The notes beneath the pieces were generated by a model. That model was not told where the DNA came from and made no database searches. It was given only the letters and a program-made list of their open reading frames with translations. A DNA stretch of 64,000 nucleotides from Coffea arabica (lineage: Eukaryota > Streptophyta > Magnoliopsida > Gentianales > Rubiaceae), in contig NC_092323.1 of the NCBI RefSeq assembly GCF_036785885.1, positions 1,528,501 through 1,592,500 of the forward strand. Reading direction: 5' to 3'. The translations under genes were made by a program, and so were the position numbers. This document shows positions 1 to 13,500 of the stretch, piece by piece (the stretch's first letter is position 1; each line of letters begins with the position of its first letter).

Positions 1-268
1 AAAGCGACGCCCGCCACTTCTCCAGATATTCTCTCTGAGGAGGAATCGGATGATTGTCATTCGAGGCGGAGTTATTTCAGGCGAACCTCCACAAAGTCTA
101 CTTCTAAACTAGCCTCTATCTCCAAATCTCCTCTCATGGTCTACTTGAAAGGCGAATGAATGACGGACCTAAGTGCCTTACCGGATTTGCTACAAACTAC
201 ATGAAAACCCCACATTTTACTAATGAAACAAATGACGATTTGGTTCCTTTGAATTTTAAACACCCAGT
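1..268 (+). mobile_element. upstream part of Ty3/gypsy fossil (probable gag-side sequence)
   Basis: This stretch codes for a basic, serine- and threonine-rich peptide and has no host gene that I recognise. It sits just before a DNA transposon (about 269-1228), beyond which gag-like sequence resumes. I infer that it is the 5' side of the same old Ty3/gypsy copy, cut by the window edge. The element is broken. Assignment rests on position and composition only. Confidence 0.35.
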
Positions 269-1228
269 GTCTGTTTGATAACATAAAAAAGTGCTGAAAC
301 TGAATTCATTCAGACATTCAGATGTTTTTGGTGTTTGATAAATAAAAATTTTTCTGCTGAACTTATTAAGTGGTGCTGAATTTGTATGTATTTTTTTCAG
401 CACAAGAATCGTAACTGAATGCTTAATTTGATAAGAATCAAGAGATTTATTTCAACTGCTTTATCTTATCTACCAAATATATTCTTGTTTGTTAATTACA
501 TTCAAAATCCTTATCTAATTAAACAACTTAATATTCTCTGTCCAAAATCCTTATCTAATTAAACAACTTGGCATTCTCTGTCTAATGGCTTTCTACTTCT
601 ATTTTCTCCCTATTTAATGATTTTTTTACAATTTCTCCATACTACTCACATCTGTCTACTCCTTGTCTTTTTCCATCTTTTTATTCTTTCATAATTTTGT
701 CATTTCTTTCCTCCCAATTTTTTTTATTGCTACCGTACTCACCGATCTCAAATTCACTATTTCCAAGGTAGCGTCAACATTTTTCCATTGAAGTAATTAA
801 ATTTTTATATAATTTGGTGTGAATTTAAAACTTGTTTATTGCAACTTCCTTTTGCTTATATTTGGACTTTTCTTATCAAACTCTGATTTTAAAATATATT
901 TGCACCGATATTTGGATTTTTCCATAATATATTTCTTCTTTTATATTATTTTGATTTAAAAATAAATATTGTCATTTTCATACCTAACAATTTTAAGCTA
1001 ATTAAATCATATGTTCTATTTCCTTTTTGGATTAAAAGATAGAAGGGCAAAATTGTACAATTTAGCTTATTAAGTATTAAGTTATAAATGTTTATCAAAC
1101 AGTATAAATATGCTCAGTATTAAGATTCAGATATTCATATATTTCTTTTCAGTGCTTAATATTGAGCAAATTAATTGTTTCAATATTCAAAATTCAGAAT
1201 TCATATTCAGTTTTATCAAACGGAACCC
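269..1228. mobile_element. non-autonomous DNA transposon nested in the Ty3 fossil
   Basis: The ends are imperfect inverted repeats: ctgtttgata near 271 faces tatcaaacgg near 1214-1223. Next to each end lie further inverted stretches rich in 'attcag' and 'ctgaa' words. No transposase reading frame is visible, so it is non-autonomous, about 960 bp long and AT-rich. It contains a 40-bp tandem duplication at 503-582. Gag-like coding sequence resumes after it (YDGQDDHEDHIQAF from about 1240), so it appears to have inserted into the older retroelement. I could not settle the superfamily because no clean target duplication is seen. Confidence 0.5.
503..582. repeat. 40-bp tandem duplication
   Basis: Two adjacent copies, at 503-542 and 543-582, begin caaaatccttatctaattaa and differ at only a few bases near their centre. 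They lie inside the DNA transposon at 269-1228. Confidence 0.75.
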
Positions 1229-2660
1229 CAGTCTTACAATCTTATGATGGACAAGATGACCATGAAGATCATATTCAGGCTTTTATCTCGATCGTCCGTT
1301 TATACTCTGCACCTGATTCAATTATATGTCGAGTTTTTTTTTTCTTCAGGGGATTGTCTGAAAATTGTACTGAAATTTGAAACCCAGGACCATATATCTT
1401 TAAAATAATTGGTGGATAAATTCATGTATAGATTCGTCTCATCTCATTCAATGACAAAGACGTTAGCGTACCGAATGAATATACACCAGACACTTGCTGA
1501 ATCTTTATGCTCATATCTCCAAAGGTTCAATGAGAAAAACATGCAAATTGCAATCCCAGATAAGTGAGTAACCATTGTGACTTTCATCAATGGGTCGAAA
1601 GTTGGTACTTTCAACACCGAGGTACACCAAGATTATCATCGAACATTACGTGAATTCTGACAAAAGATTGATCGAGACATCCAAGAATAAGATGTTAATC
1701 GTATGAAGAGAGAACCCCAAGAATCCCGGACAACCCCTAACCGAAGAAGAAAAAATCAGGGAAGAGCCGAACTCGGTACATCAGGAACTCCCTTGCAAGA
1801 CTCTTTTCGAGATCGACGGAATGTATTCGATAGAATAGCTAATGGTAAGTCTCCAATTGCTAACACTAAACTAACACCCCTCACTACAATTCGATCATAT
1901 ATCTTTACTATCATGGAACGACATAATTTACGTAGGACACCGCTTAAGATGACTGGGAAGAAAGGAAAGAGAAATACAAATATCTTTTGTTCCTATCATA
2001 GAGATATTAGACATGAAATTGAGAATTGTAATGACTTGAAAAAAATTAAAAACCTTTTGAAATAAGGCTATTTCAAACAATACATCAAGAATGATCGAAG
2101 AGCAGAACGCCGAGAAGATCACCGTGACAATAGGCGAGATGATAGACGTGACTCAAAGGGACATGACAAACCCCCGAGAAATTCTAGAGAGTCGAACCGA
2201 CCTCCTTGAGATAAATTCCCTGATTATAGACCTAATATAGTTGGGGTGATCAACACCATTTTCGATGGATCCACTGGAGGTGATAGCTAAAATTTCAGAA
2301 AAATAACATATCAGCAGGTCAGCTTAGATACCATGTCGCCGAGTTCTCGCCTAATCCAAGTGGTTGCTTATGACCCAAATAATCCGATACCAACAGTATT
2401 AAGTAATCATGAGACACTCGTCATTGATGTGAGCATCAACAATTTTATCATAAAAAAGGCATATGTTGATCCTAAAAACTTGATCGATGTTTTATACTAA
2501 CGAATCTTCGAAAAATTGGATTTGAAAGACGACCAATTGGCCCTAGTTCAAACTTGAAGGTATGACCACTTGTTTGGGGGACATATCATCTTCCCTGAAG
2601 GTATGATCACCTTGACAATGACTGTGAGAATGTATCCCCTATGTTGAACTATCTCTGTTT
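1229..2660 (+). mobile_element. Ty3/gypsy LTR retrotransposon fossil, gag and protease region
   Basis: The plus strand shows, in order, a gag-like segment (YDGQDDHEDHIQAF and a region from about 1500), a basic gag tail rich in Arg and Asp, and from about 2220 a segment resembling the aspartic-protease side of plant Ty3/gypsy polyproteins. Reverse transcriptase, RNase H and integrase were not found here. The copy is clearly broken, with several interruptions, and carries a nested DNA transposon upstream, so it is old. Treat it as a fossil. Confidence 0.6.
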
Positions 2661-3650
2661 AGCTGGTCGTCTTTTCTAAACTGGTGGTCTTTTCTTTAGA
2701 TAGGTCGGGCTTTTCTGCTTTCTCGAAATTCGACCTTACAGTTTCCTTATGAGTTCGTGCTACCATAATCATAACTTAAAACTAAGAAGAAAGGAATTTA
2801 CTATTTCTTCACAAAAGAAAGTTTGGTAGATATTTACTCGATACAAACTCGTTGAATTATCACCTCGAATGGATTAATAATTTTTAACTCATGGTGAAAA
2901 TGAACTGTAAATTCTCCCCTATTTATAGTGGAGAAGGAAGGCAAAAAGGCGAATTTTTCAAATTTTAAAACGTCCGTCTCTTTTCCTCTCTTTCTCTCTA
3001 CATTAAATGTATGACGGAGTAACTAACACCCGCTCAACAGAACATGTCAATCATCTTCAAGCAACATTTCATCTCCTCGTCACACGTGTTTTGACATGTA
3101 TCCCTTTAGAATATCTGGACATAGCCTTGGATGAACCGTCGGCTATGTTCATTTCATTCGAAATTATGGGGCTTATGTGGACACCTCAACCTGCCCGAGC
3201 TTGTCAACCCTGTCCATTTCCTTTTTACAAGAGACATCTCGTCTTAGGTATCTTTTCGACGAAGTGATTATTGAAATCACTCTAAAAAGAAGTTTCACCT
3301 CGCCTACTTTTTGTCCAAAACAACTGACATCTTAACTTTCTGGGTGATTTGTGACTGATAGAGTAATGTGACTGCCACCCATTCTACTGTTCAGACCTAC
3401 ACTAGACATCACTGCGTTAGACCGCCTCATGATGGCTGACAGTGGGTAGACCTCATAATTCCATCTATAGATTCATCTACTATAAATATCCATTTACCAT
3501 TCCCACATGAGGTAGGCAATCTAACATGTGCATTCAACTTCCGGACTATCTCTGACTTTAATATCGGATTGAGATTGGAGAACAAAGTCTCGGCTACTTG
3601 AAATTTTGCAGGTGAGTTCGTTTTTTGATGATCTCGATTCATTCACGAAG
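2630..3650 (+). mobile_element. possible LTR belonging to the Ty3 fossil
   Basis: This non-coding stretch follows the gag/protease remains. It carries a TATA-box-like ctatttatagtgg near 2920, as plant LTR promoters often do. The limits are approximate, no matching second LTR lies in the window, and part could simply be decayed internal sequence. Confidence 0.3.
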
Positions 3651-4236
3651 AATTCACCTCTTTACTATTCATTAAGTAGATAAATCAAAACAAGTGATTC
3701 ACATTGCAACGATTTGAATGACTAAACAACATTGAAAAAAAGAGCATCACATTTTTCGTTTTTCTCACGAAAAATATGACAATACGAAATGCTAATGCAA
3801 CTCTATATTATTTTCATACATAAAATATGATTATTTTTCCATTTTTCTCACCTCTACTCCATTTAAGCAATTTCAACACATTAACGCCACCACCACATCT
3901 TGTTAGCTTTAGATTACATTTTTGGCCTTTATAAATTTGTAATCATATTCAATTTTTTTTTTGTTTTATGAGTATTTTCAATTTTTTGTGTGTTTGTATT
4001 GACCATTATCTAGAAAAATATGAATGTGTTTGGATAGAAAATTATTTAAAACATTACTTGGATATTTACTGTAATATTTTTTATGATGTGATGTATACGA
4101 GATAAAAAAGTGGGTGAAAAGATAAAAAAAATTGATTGAAAAACGTGTTTATGATGTAAGCAAATATTATAATTCCTAGTTAAACACTCTCATTTTCTTT
4201 TCTCTTTTTTCCTAATCTCTCCCAAATTAAGAGGTT
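3651..4236. other. intergenic AT-rich sequence, no gene seen
   Basis: This is low-complexity AT-rich DNA between the Ty3 fossil and the SUVH4-like gene. The 'gtttggatag' near 4028 resembles a MITE end, but I could not find a convincing partner. No coding or RNA gene was recognised. Confidence 0.5.
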
Positions 4237-4338
4237 ATTTGGATTGCATTTTCTGAAGAATTTTTAAAAATAATCAGCGCAGTGTAGTTGAGATAAAAAA
4301 ATAATTAAACAATATATAAAAAAAAAGCAATCCAAACA
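4237..4338. mobile_element. short MITE-like foldback element
   Basis: tttggattgc at 4238-4247 is perfectly inverted as gcaatccaaa at 4327-4336, giving an AT-rich foldback of about 100 bp with no coding capacity. It lies in the promoter-side region of the SUVH4-like gene, roughly 215 bp before its start codon. Family not determined. Confidence 0.45.
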
Positions 4339-4486
4339 AAGCTGCCAAGGGCAAACCCAGGGAAAAGGGGTCTGGTGGGTTTAGAATTCATGTGATATCA
4401 ACGAATTTGCCCTAAAAATTCAAATTAAATACCACCTCGTCACCTTCCCCCCAACCCTCCTCACTCGCCTCAGTCAGTCCGCTTTC

Positions 4487-4518
4487 CCTCCTCTCTCTCT
4501 CACACACACACACACACC
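4487..4518. repeat. CT/CA microsatellite in the SUVH4-like leader
   Basis: A run of CT repeats passes into CA repeats immediately upstream of the SUVH4-like start codon, probably in the 5' untranslated leader. CT-rich leaders are common in plant genes. Confidence 0.7.
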
Positions 4519-4553
4519 GAATCACTCTGCCATTTGATACCTCACCCAGTTAG

Positions 4554-7500
4554 ATGGTGGTGCAATGCACCCTCAAAGTAACTAACGACAGCCTCGAGAT
4601 CTCTGACATGGCTGCCGACGCCAAATGCAACCACGAGGATGTTGTTCCCTCCCACGACGACTGCAGCAGCCGGGGTGCGAGGAGGAGTAGCGCCAGACTC
4701 AAGCTGCTCCAGGAGAAGAAGTCCCACCAACAACCGCAAAAGAAAAGGACCCTCTCGCCACCACCATGTCACAACCTCAAAGTCAACAAGGTTTCCCAAA
4801 CTCCTTCCACCCCTAACCACAAAAAACGGAAGCTTGGTGACGAGGATGCCCATCCCCCTGGTCCTACTGCTACCCCTGGACCTCACCACCGCCATCTTGA
4901 TCACGACTTCCACCAGACACAAGATGCCCATGCCGACGCCGACGCTGACGCCCACGGCAACCCGGTTCCAACTGAGAGGAGCGCCTCTGCCAGTGTTACG
5001 GAAACACTTAGGCAGTTTAACAAATGCTACCTCCATTTTGTTCAGGTATCTGTTCATTTCCCTGCTAAACCCCCCACATTCCTCCTATCACTGCCTCTAC
5101 CTATTCTTAGCTATTTCATCTTTCGTCTTCTCTGCCCCTTCTTCTTTTTAGCTTACTAAATCAGCAACTCGTACGCATGCGATTGGGCTGCGGAGGTAAA
5201 ACTGTGTAACATATGTTGCTTCTGAATCTTGCCTTTACTGTGGTTCTGATTGTGGCTAGGAAGAGGAGAAAAGATGTGGCAAGCTGGACGATCGGCAAAA
5301 AAACAAGGCTTCTTGTCCTGTAATCGTGTTTTTAATTTACCAGAGAAAAAGTGACATTCCTTTTAAGGAGTTATTATATCATACTAACTGATACATTTTC
5401 ACTATTGTTTGTGTTCAAACACATGCAGAAGGAGAACATAGCTGAAGATGATACTAAAAGGGGTTCCAAGCGACCCGATCTGAAGGCCATAACTAAGGCA
5501 TGTCACTCTTTTGGATGGGGTAAATCTGTGATTTGTTGGTGCTCTGCCTTCAAATTTATGTTCATGGAGATCTTTCCAGTTTTGCTTGGAATATACTCGA
5601 TGACTGCCAATTTGCATTCAAATGTAGTCTGACCATATGGGGGATTAAATGGACACTTGGTGCATCAAGATGCAAAGAGACAGTAATTTTCATGCAAAGA
5701 AAATTGTTTATAGTTGCTATTTCTTAGATCTAACAAACATGATGTCTGAACATAACATGGATTACATTCGTGAAAGCATTGCTTATGATAAAGAAGCAGT
5801 TTTACTTGTCATATCTTGGGTCTTTCTGTGACTGGATGGTCCATCTTTGTGATGAAACTGGCAGCATTATATGATAAACAACCAGTTTTCTTGCTGAAGC
5901 GTTTGGAATTTACAATTCCCCAGTTAATTTTTTTTTTACTTGTACACATTAAGACTTTCATTACCACGTTCTGGCCATATTATGCTGCTCATCATACTTT
6001 ATCTGTTGTATTTTCTTAGATGCTTGTAATGTGTCTTGCCTCCAAATTTTATTGCTCTCACGTGGTCATTGGGTGTGCATCTGTAAGCATACCTATTTAA
6101 GTCATGTGGCTATTCTATCTCCCTTTTTTTCTCGTGTAGTAAGATTCTTGTTTAATGTTTCTCTTTTAGACTTTCTGATCGCATTTTAGATGTGGTGAAA
6201 GAGCAATATTTAACATAACAATAATTTGTTAAATATTTCAATATTTCATCTTTTGAGAAGTGGTTTACTAATGTTTTTCCAGATGAAGGAGACATGCTCT
6301 GTTTTAAACCCAACAAAAATGATAGGCTCCATTCCAGGTTAGTGGTTTTGCCTTTCCCTTCAAGTAATTTTTGCATTTATTGAATATTGATTTCTAGGGA
6401 TCTTAAAAGCTTCATTGTTTTCCACTATATGAGCTTCTTTACTTCATAGTGGCCTTTAAAAGGATTTTGGACTCTTTACCACACCGCCTTCACTTTTTGT
6501 GCTTACTTGTTATTCCTATACCGTGCTTACTTGGTGGTGATACATTTGTCCTAGTTACATATCATGGTGCATTATGTTGAAGTATGTTTGTTTTTGATAC
6601 ATTCAAATTTCATGTTATCTCATGCTTTGTTCTTTTTCTTTTTAATTTAAAGAAAAAAGTTTGGACTAAGTTTGTTTTGTATCTCATCTCTGCATTTCTT
6701 GATAAGCTAGCTTTACTCTTTCTTTACAAACGTCTTTACTTTGCTAAAGATCTAACATGGTCTGTGTTGAGTTTTTCTCAAGTTTATAGAACCTTGTGAG
6801 TTATTAGCTGCCAGTGATGTGCATTTGAGAAATCAAATCTAGAAATAAGTACTATTAAGTGGGAAAAATCAATTCTAAAAATAAGTACTATTCAGTGGTT
6901 CATAATCTGCAGTTTTTATTTCAGGGATTGACGTCGGTCATCAATTCTTTTCACGTGCGGAGATGGTTGTGCTGGGTTTTCATAGCCATTGGCTTAATGG
7001 AATTGACTACATAGGGCAAGCAAGAAGATCGGTATGGTGTGGGACACTTAGATACTAAAAGTTGAATCGGCTGGTTTTTTATATTTTAGCGAACTGTTTT
7101 ATGTGCTTGTCTCTCTAATCTTTTGATCACAATTTTCTTGTAATTTGTTGAAGTAAGGATCACTTAACTTTGTCTGAGTGTGTTTATTCATGTGTGGTTA
7201 CTTGCATTAGTTTGTATGGTAGCTGAATGGCTTTTAAAGCTTTTGGGTTGACTTCGAAGGAAAATTTAGGAACTTGTGTCGAATGTTTTTTTTTTTTTGA
7301 TGCTGGTGGGATATCAGAATAAAGTCCGAGAGCAATGGTGTTCTGGGATCTATCTGTCCAATTAATGCTGATCTGATGTGTAATGCAGGTAACTTGTGAT
7401 TTTTCTATTATTCATATTCCCTTGCCATATTGGTCTTTCCACTTACCTATGGAAATTGACTTTGGTGTGGTGTCCAGTCGTTATTGTTTATCTCATGACT

Positions 7501-10500
7501 TGTCCATCCATTCACTAGTTTCTTCTGCATATGTTATAGATGAGGGAATATAGTCTGAACATAGAAAATGGTTGCTTGAATCCTAGATCAAATTTTGTTT
7601 TGGCTGCTGCCATTTATCACTTTTCAATTTTGGAGCATTTGTTCTTTGTCAATTTTTTTTAATGTTCCTTTATTGGTTTAGGCATTCTTCATTTGCTCTA
7701 AGGTTGTGCTGAAAAGATTGATTGTAGTTTAAAATATTTAGTACGATATGATTGGCGTACAGTAAATTGGAGTGGTTTTCCTCATTTTTTCTTTTCTTTT
7801 TCATTTAGAGAGTACATGGGTTTTGGGGAACTTGTTTAAACTAATTTTAAGTGCTAATAGCAGCTTGAACCAAGTGCCATGCTTCTTTATACTATGGTAT
7901 ATGTTGAAAAGATTTGACTCTTGAATGTTGCAGGACCTGGGTGACTACAAGTTACCACTTGCAGTATCAATTGTTTTATCTGGCCAGTATGAGGATGATC
8001 TGGATAATTTTGAGGAAATAGTGTACACTGGTCAAGGTGGTAATAACTTGCTTGGTGACAAGCGTCAGATCAAGGATCAAGTAATGAGACTTGGTAACTT
8101 GGGGCTCAAGGTACATTATGTTCATTGTTCTTGATTCCCTTTTCAAATTTCTTTTCTTATGCATGGATGATTGAGGCGCCTGCCTTGTTTTTCAGATGTA
8201 GTGAAGTTTTCATTCCTCATAAACTTGAGCAGAGAATGTCGTAGTGGAAGTTACAGATAGAGATTGAGTATCTTTGAACAAAGTTGGTCAAAACAATTAG
8301 TGATAGAATGATATTGAGTTCCTGTCAATTAGTTTGGATGATAAATCAGAATATATGTGTATTTCCTCTAGATGGATGTGTCTTGAAACCTTTTTGTGCA
8401 TTATGGGAGGAAATTTTTGATTAAGTTAGTGTGACTAAGTTCCTTTTTTTTTAATATATTTTTAATGCAGAACTGCATCGAGCATTCAGTGCCAGTTCGA
8501 GTTGTGCGTGGGCATAAATGTACAAATAGTTATGTTGGGAAAGTCTACACATATGATGGTTTGTATAAGGTACTTACTTTGAACATTTTCTTCAGTGAAA
8601 CGGTTGCCATCTATCCCTTGTAACTGATAGGTTTAAGAGTGTTATTTGGGGGATTAGATGCATTTCTCAGGATTGCTTGTGTAATGCAAAATGGCAGGGA
8701 TTTTGCTGCTATATTGGTAGGCATATCATGGATTTTGCTTGTTGTTTGAGCATTGTTTGCATGATTATCTTTGTAGATTGAGAAAACATGCATGTTTGGG
8801 TGATTTTTGTTAAGATGGAAATTGACTTCATTTTTTTTGTCCAGGTTATATTAGATAACAAATAAATAAAATCTGAAGTTTACAGTTTTGCACCCTCATT
8901 GGACACAGTACAAGTAGATCATACACTTATTGCCCATTTTGTGATTATTGCAGCCACTAAATTTTACCTTCAGGAGGTGTATATATCATGATCATACATG
9001 ACAGAAATGTTGTGAAATGAACAGACATTTGACATATGTATTTGTCCAATAACAGTTTCAGATTGTCATTGGATGAAAGAAAGTGGTTTATAATGCCATG
9101 GGTATAAGATGCTTTACCACTTTCATAGCACCTGTTCCTTGCTTGTATGGGACATAGACAAACGCGCAGATACCCTGCATTCCCTGCTGTTGAACAAATT
9201 AAAAAACACCCACTACCATGTGCATGGTTTTGGATATCTGTCTATATGTATTTATCTTCCATGAACTGTTACTATTTGCATTCTCCCTTCCCCTTCTTTT
9301 TTCCCCCTTGAATCGTAAATTACACCCCACATTGTTGATCTGTCTTTGACAATCTATATCTGATTTTTGAATCGTAGACTCTCATTCATTGGATGCACTG
9401 ATCTGCTAAAGGATGTGGCAACTTTGTCCATTTGAATTTCATAATTGTGCTTCACTTTAGTTGACCACAGATTTTTGGATTTGGGCTCTTCTTGGTTTGA
9501 AAAGGTTTAATAGAATAACTTAAATATTGATCAAGATGTACTTGATTAAGTAAAGTCTTGTAAGAAGATGCATCAGAGTTGAAACCAAAAAGTTTTTGTT
9601 TAGTTAGGAAGTCTATCAGAAGTACGAAATGGAATTATGGATTAGAGAAAACTTCAAGGCTAACAAATTTCTGTATCATGTTTTTTTTGAGGTCTATGAT
9701 ATACATTGAATATTTGACTTGATATCATCTGTAAGCTTATGAAACTAGTACCTGTCCAATTTAATGCTTTTTCCCCCTATTCTTGTTTTGTTTGTTCATG
9801 AGTTTACATGGATCTCCATTCTGCAGGTTGTTAATTACTGGGCAGAGAAAGGTGTTTCCGGATTCACTGTATATAAGTTTCGACTAAAGCGGCTGGAGGG
9901 TCAACCTCCTTTGACCACTAGTCAGGTTTTATTTTATTTTATTTTAATTTTTTTACTTGTAGATAAGTTGGTGGTGGTTTCCTAAGTGCTTTTATTTTAT
10001 TTCCTAAGTTGGTGGTCGTTCCCAATTTTTAATCCATCCATCAAGCCATACCAAAGCTCTTTGATCTAGTTGGGCTGGTTTTGGTTTATCAGCCTCTGGG
10101 TGTCTTTTTGGATGCTTGCACATTGTCTTTTGGTATCTGTACCGGAAGTTCTACTGTTGCCCATACATGGATTGTGCATCTTTTTGTTAAACTAATAATG
10201 GTTATTAAAAGCTAAGAAGCTGTAATTTTTTACCTGGAATTGTATGCATTCTTCTAGGTAGATGTCTTCTTAGTAACTCATGATTTTGTACATGTCAACT
10301 TGATGGCTGCTTTTGTTTAGCCAAATTAGTTACTTAATGTAGGCTTATTGAGGGGATGTTCCTAACTTTTGTTTGGGCCTGGCTGTTTTTTGCAGTTTCT
10401 AGCTCATTCTTGATCTGAATTCCAAGTTTGAGCTTAGCCTCTTTGAAAAGTATGTGTTGCTGCAATAGTTTGAACCTTAATTTTGTCTTGGCTTTTCGAT

Positions 10501-13500
10501 TCCTCTAGCAGCCAAACAAGAATACTCGGGGGAATTAGTTGAGTTTGAAATCTTCTCAATATGAATTGTGTAGAATACCACCAAAATTGAAGATCACCCT
10601 TTAGAAGTCTGATGAACTAATTGTTAAATGAGCTGAGAGAAGAAAATTGATGACGGTTCAGTGGAATAGCACTATTTCTTTTACACATGAAGGATGAGTT
10701 TAGTTTCTTTATTCTGTATTTACGTGTCTCGGTTGTTGTACTGAAAGCCAAAGCTTAGCCCATTTTAGACTTTCTAGCTTGAGCACTTTGGATTTTGTCA
10801 GGCAATTCAAATAAGTTTTTAGCTGACACAACACAAGTTATACTATAATCACATGAGCTAAAGCATTTTCAATTGATGGTGTCATTAAACTTTTTCCTTT
10901 GAATTCAGGTGCATTATACTCGAAGTCGTGTGCCTGACTCCATTGCTGAAATACGTGGGTATGATGAAAGCCTTTCCTAGTTGCATAAACATCTCTTTTT
11001 ACCTTTTTATCTACATTGGAAAGGTAGAATCTTATTGTAATTATGTAAAAAGGTTGGTTTGCAAGGACATTACTGGAGGGCAGGAGGATATTCCAATTCC
11101 AGCAACCAATTTGGTTGATGATCCTCCAGTTCCACCTACAGGTATGTTGAGTTGAACATATTAACTGAAATTTTGATCTTTGACATTGATTGAATGGCAG
11201 TATTTGGTTTCTGTTACTTTACTTTATGCTTCCTTCCTGTGTCAAATTCTGCTTTAGATTGCATTTGGTCTCCCTTCGTAACGTGAGTACTGAAATGTGT
11301 GTTTTCCCCATGAAGAAAAAACTTGTTATGAACTTGATTAAATATGGTAGAGGAATTGATGTTGTTCCCTCATGTTTTACAATGAAAAATGTACTAGCTA
11401 GATGGTGTCTCGGCATGTCATGCAATATTTCTGTCTAAAAGCAACCTTACATTTGGAGATTGATTTTAATTTTATACAAATTTATAGAGGCAAGGTCTGT
11501 TCCTGGTCAGGGATGTTTTAAACTCGTCTTGGCCTTAATTTTAAGGACAATGAAATGGAATATGTGTAATGATCACTGTTAACTTTATAAATTTAAAGCA
11601 TTAACACAAAGCCAGATTTGGTTTTAAGGACTTGATTGTGCATACTTTTTCCATCTATTGCTGCAGCTTTTCATGCAAGCAACTCTGGCCCATGATGTGG
11701 ATTGTTGTATATATATATATTTTCCTGGTTTTTCCATGGAGAAGTCCACTCTTGTCTGAAGCAATGTTTGTAGCAACATTTTCATTTCCCTGAGCCCTTC
11801 AGTTAAACATGTGATGTGGAAAAAAATGCTGCTGTTTTTACTTGAATATCTGACTCTCGCTCTGCTGAAAATGTTAAATTTCATGGAAGATTACCAAGTT
11901 TTTGAAAAGTTTTTCTATGTATCTTGATTATTTTATTGTTGCAATTGTGGTGCTTCCACTTTTATAGGAAAGGGAGGAAAACAAAGAATTGGCATACGAA
12001 AATAGTGGGATTTTGGGTTGTCATGGTTGGAGAATAGAATTAGGGAGTAGAGACAAAGGGCATTTTTTCAGTTGTTGACAGGCCGTACTTCTGTTTCTGT
12101 TGGCTTCCTAATGTCAAGTAGAATTTTCTGCAGCTTCCCTGTCGAATGTCTTACTTCATTGTATGCCTCGCTGATAAACCAAAAAATGGTTAGTATGCAA
12201 ATATAAGTAATTAGGAGTCAACATGAGTCAATATCCTTTGGATGGATATATTTTGGGATATTGAATATGAGGTTGTAGTTTGAACTTTGATGTTCAGGCG
12301 AATATTTGTCTTGCATTCTTTGAGTACATCATTTTTGGAGCTTGTCATTATCCATTATTTTGCCAATCCAGATGTTCTGTTCGTAATCTTGTTCAATTCT
12401 AGAAAGCAATATGTCTTGTTCATGTCTTCGTCTTGGTTTTACTAGCTCTGCTGGGTACTTGCACTGAACTATTTTCCATTTTCCCCCCTTATGTTGATAT
12501 TCAGGCTTCACCTACCATAAGGACATGAAATTTGCTAAAAATGTTAAGCTTCCTTTGAATGCTTCTGGATGTAGTTGTAGGGGCACATGCACCGATCCTG
12601 GAGTTTGTGCCTGTGCTAAGTTAAATGGTTCAGACTTTCCGTATGTTTTCCGTGATGGTGGCAGGTAAGACATTATTAGTTCCCTAATCTTTAGGGCTTT
12701 TGTTAGATTTTGCCAAAAAAATTCTTCTTTCTGGTAAGTAATTTTTTTTTATTGACTTGGAGAAAAGGAAATACAGCAGTGTACTGACCATCTTTAAATT
12801 TTGTTGACGAAATCCATAAATTAGGCTACACAAGAAGGTAAGCAGCTATTATACAATATGCAAGTAAAAGAGATAATATTGCGTGTCAGAGTCCATGTTG
12901 AGTTTTCCAACTTTTGAGAAGCTCTTCCACCCTCTCTCTCCATATTGACTAAATGAGATCTGCGGATGCCAGAATCTAGGCAATTCTATCTCCTTATCTT
13001 CTGAATCTCAGGCTCCAACTAGTCAATAACTTTGCTTCTCTAGTCATTTCCCATTAATCACTGGGCAAATCTAACATCATATTTTAGCACTTCGACCTTC
13101 TCATGATGGAAGAGAGGTAAATCCAGTTCTTCAAATCCTTTTCTCCCATGGTTGAGGTCAACTAAATTTTCCTGCTACTCAAAATGTCTACAGTGACTGT
13201 TGCATGCCAAATAAAAGTGCAACCTTTTTTTCTTTTTTTTGGGGGGGGGGGGGAGTGGGTTCAGATATCCTTTCCTCACTCTTAATAAGACAGAGTATAC
13301 TAACTGTTTGATCCTCTTAGTTGATCATCCTAACAATGCTGTAATGTGTTGAAGAATTGTTCTGGGTTGTTTATTTGTTCTCATGTATTGACTTATCCCA
13401 CTTCTATTGACTTAGTTTGGGCAGAGACCCATTGGGTAAAACAAAAATTTAATTAGAGAAGATTGGAGTAGTTATATAACTAGGACGCTCAAAAACAGAT

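Noticed and set aside
4542-5057. Minus-strand frame of 171 codons over SUVH4-like exon 1
   Set aside because: It is the antisense shadow of the exon; the plus-strand frame splices cleanly into the SUVH4-like protein.
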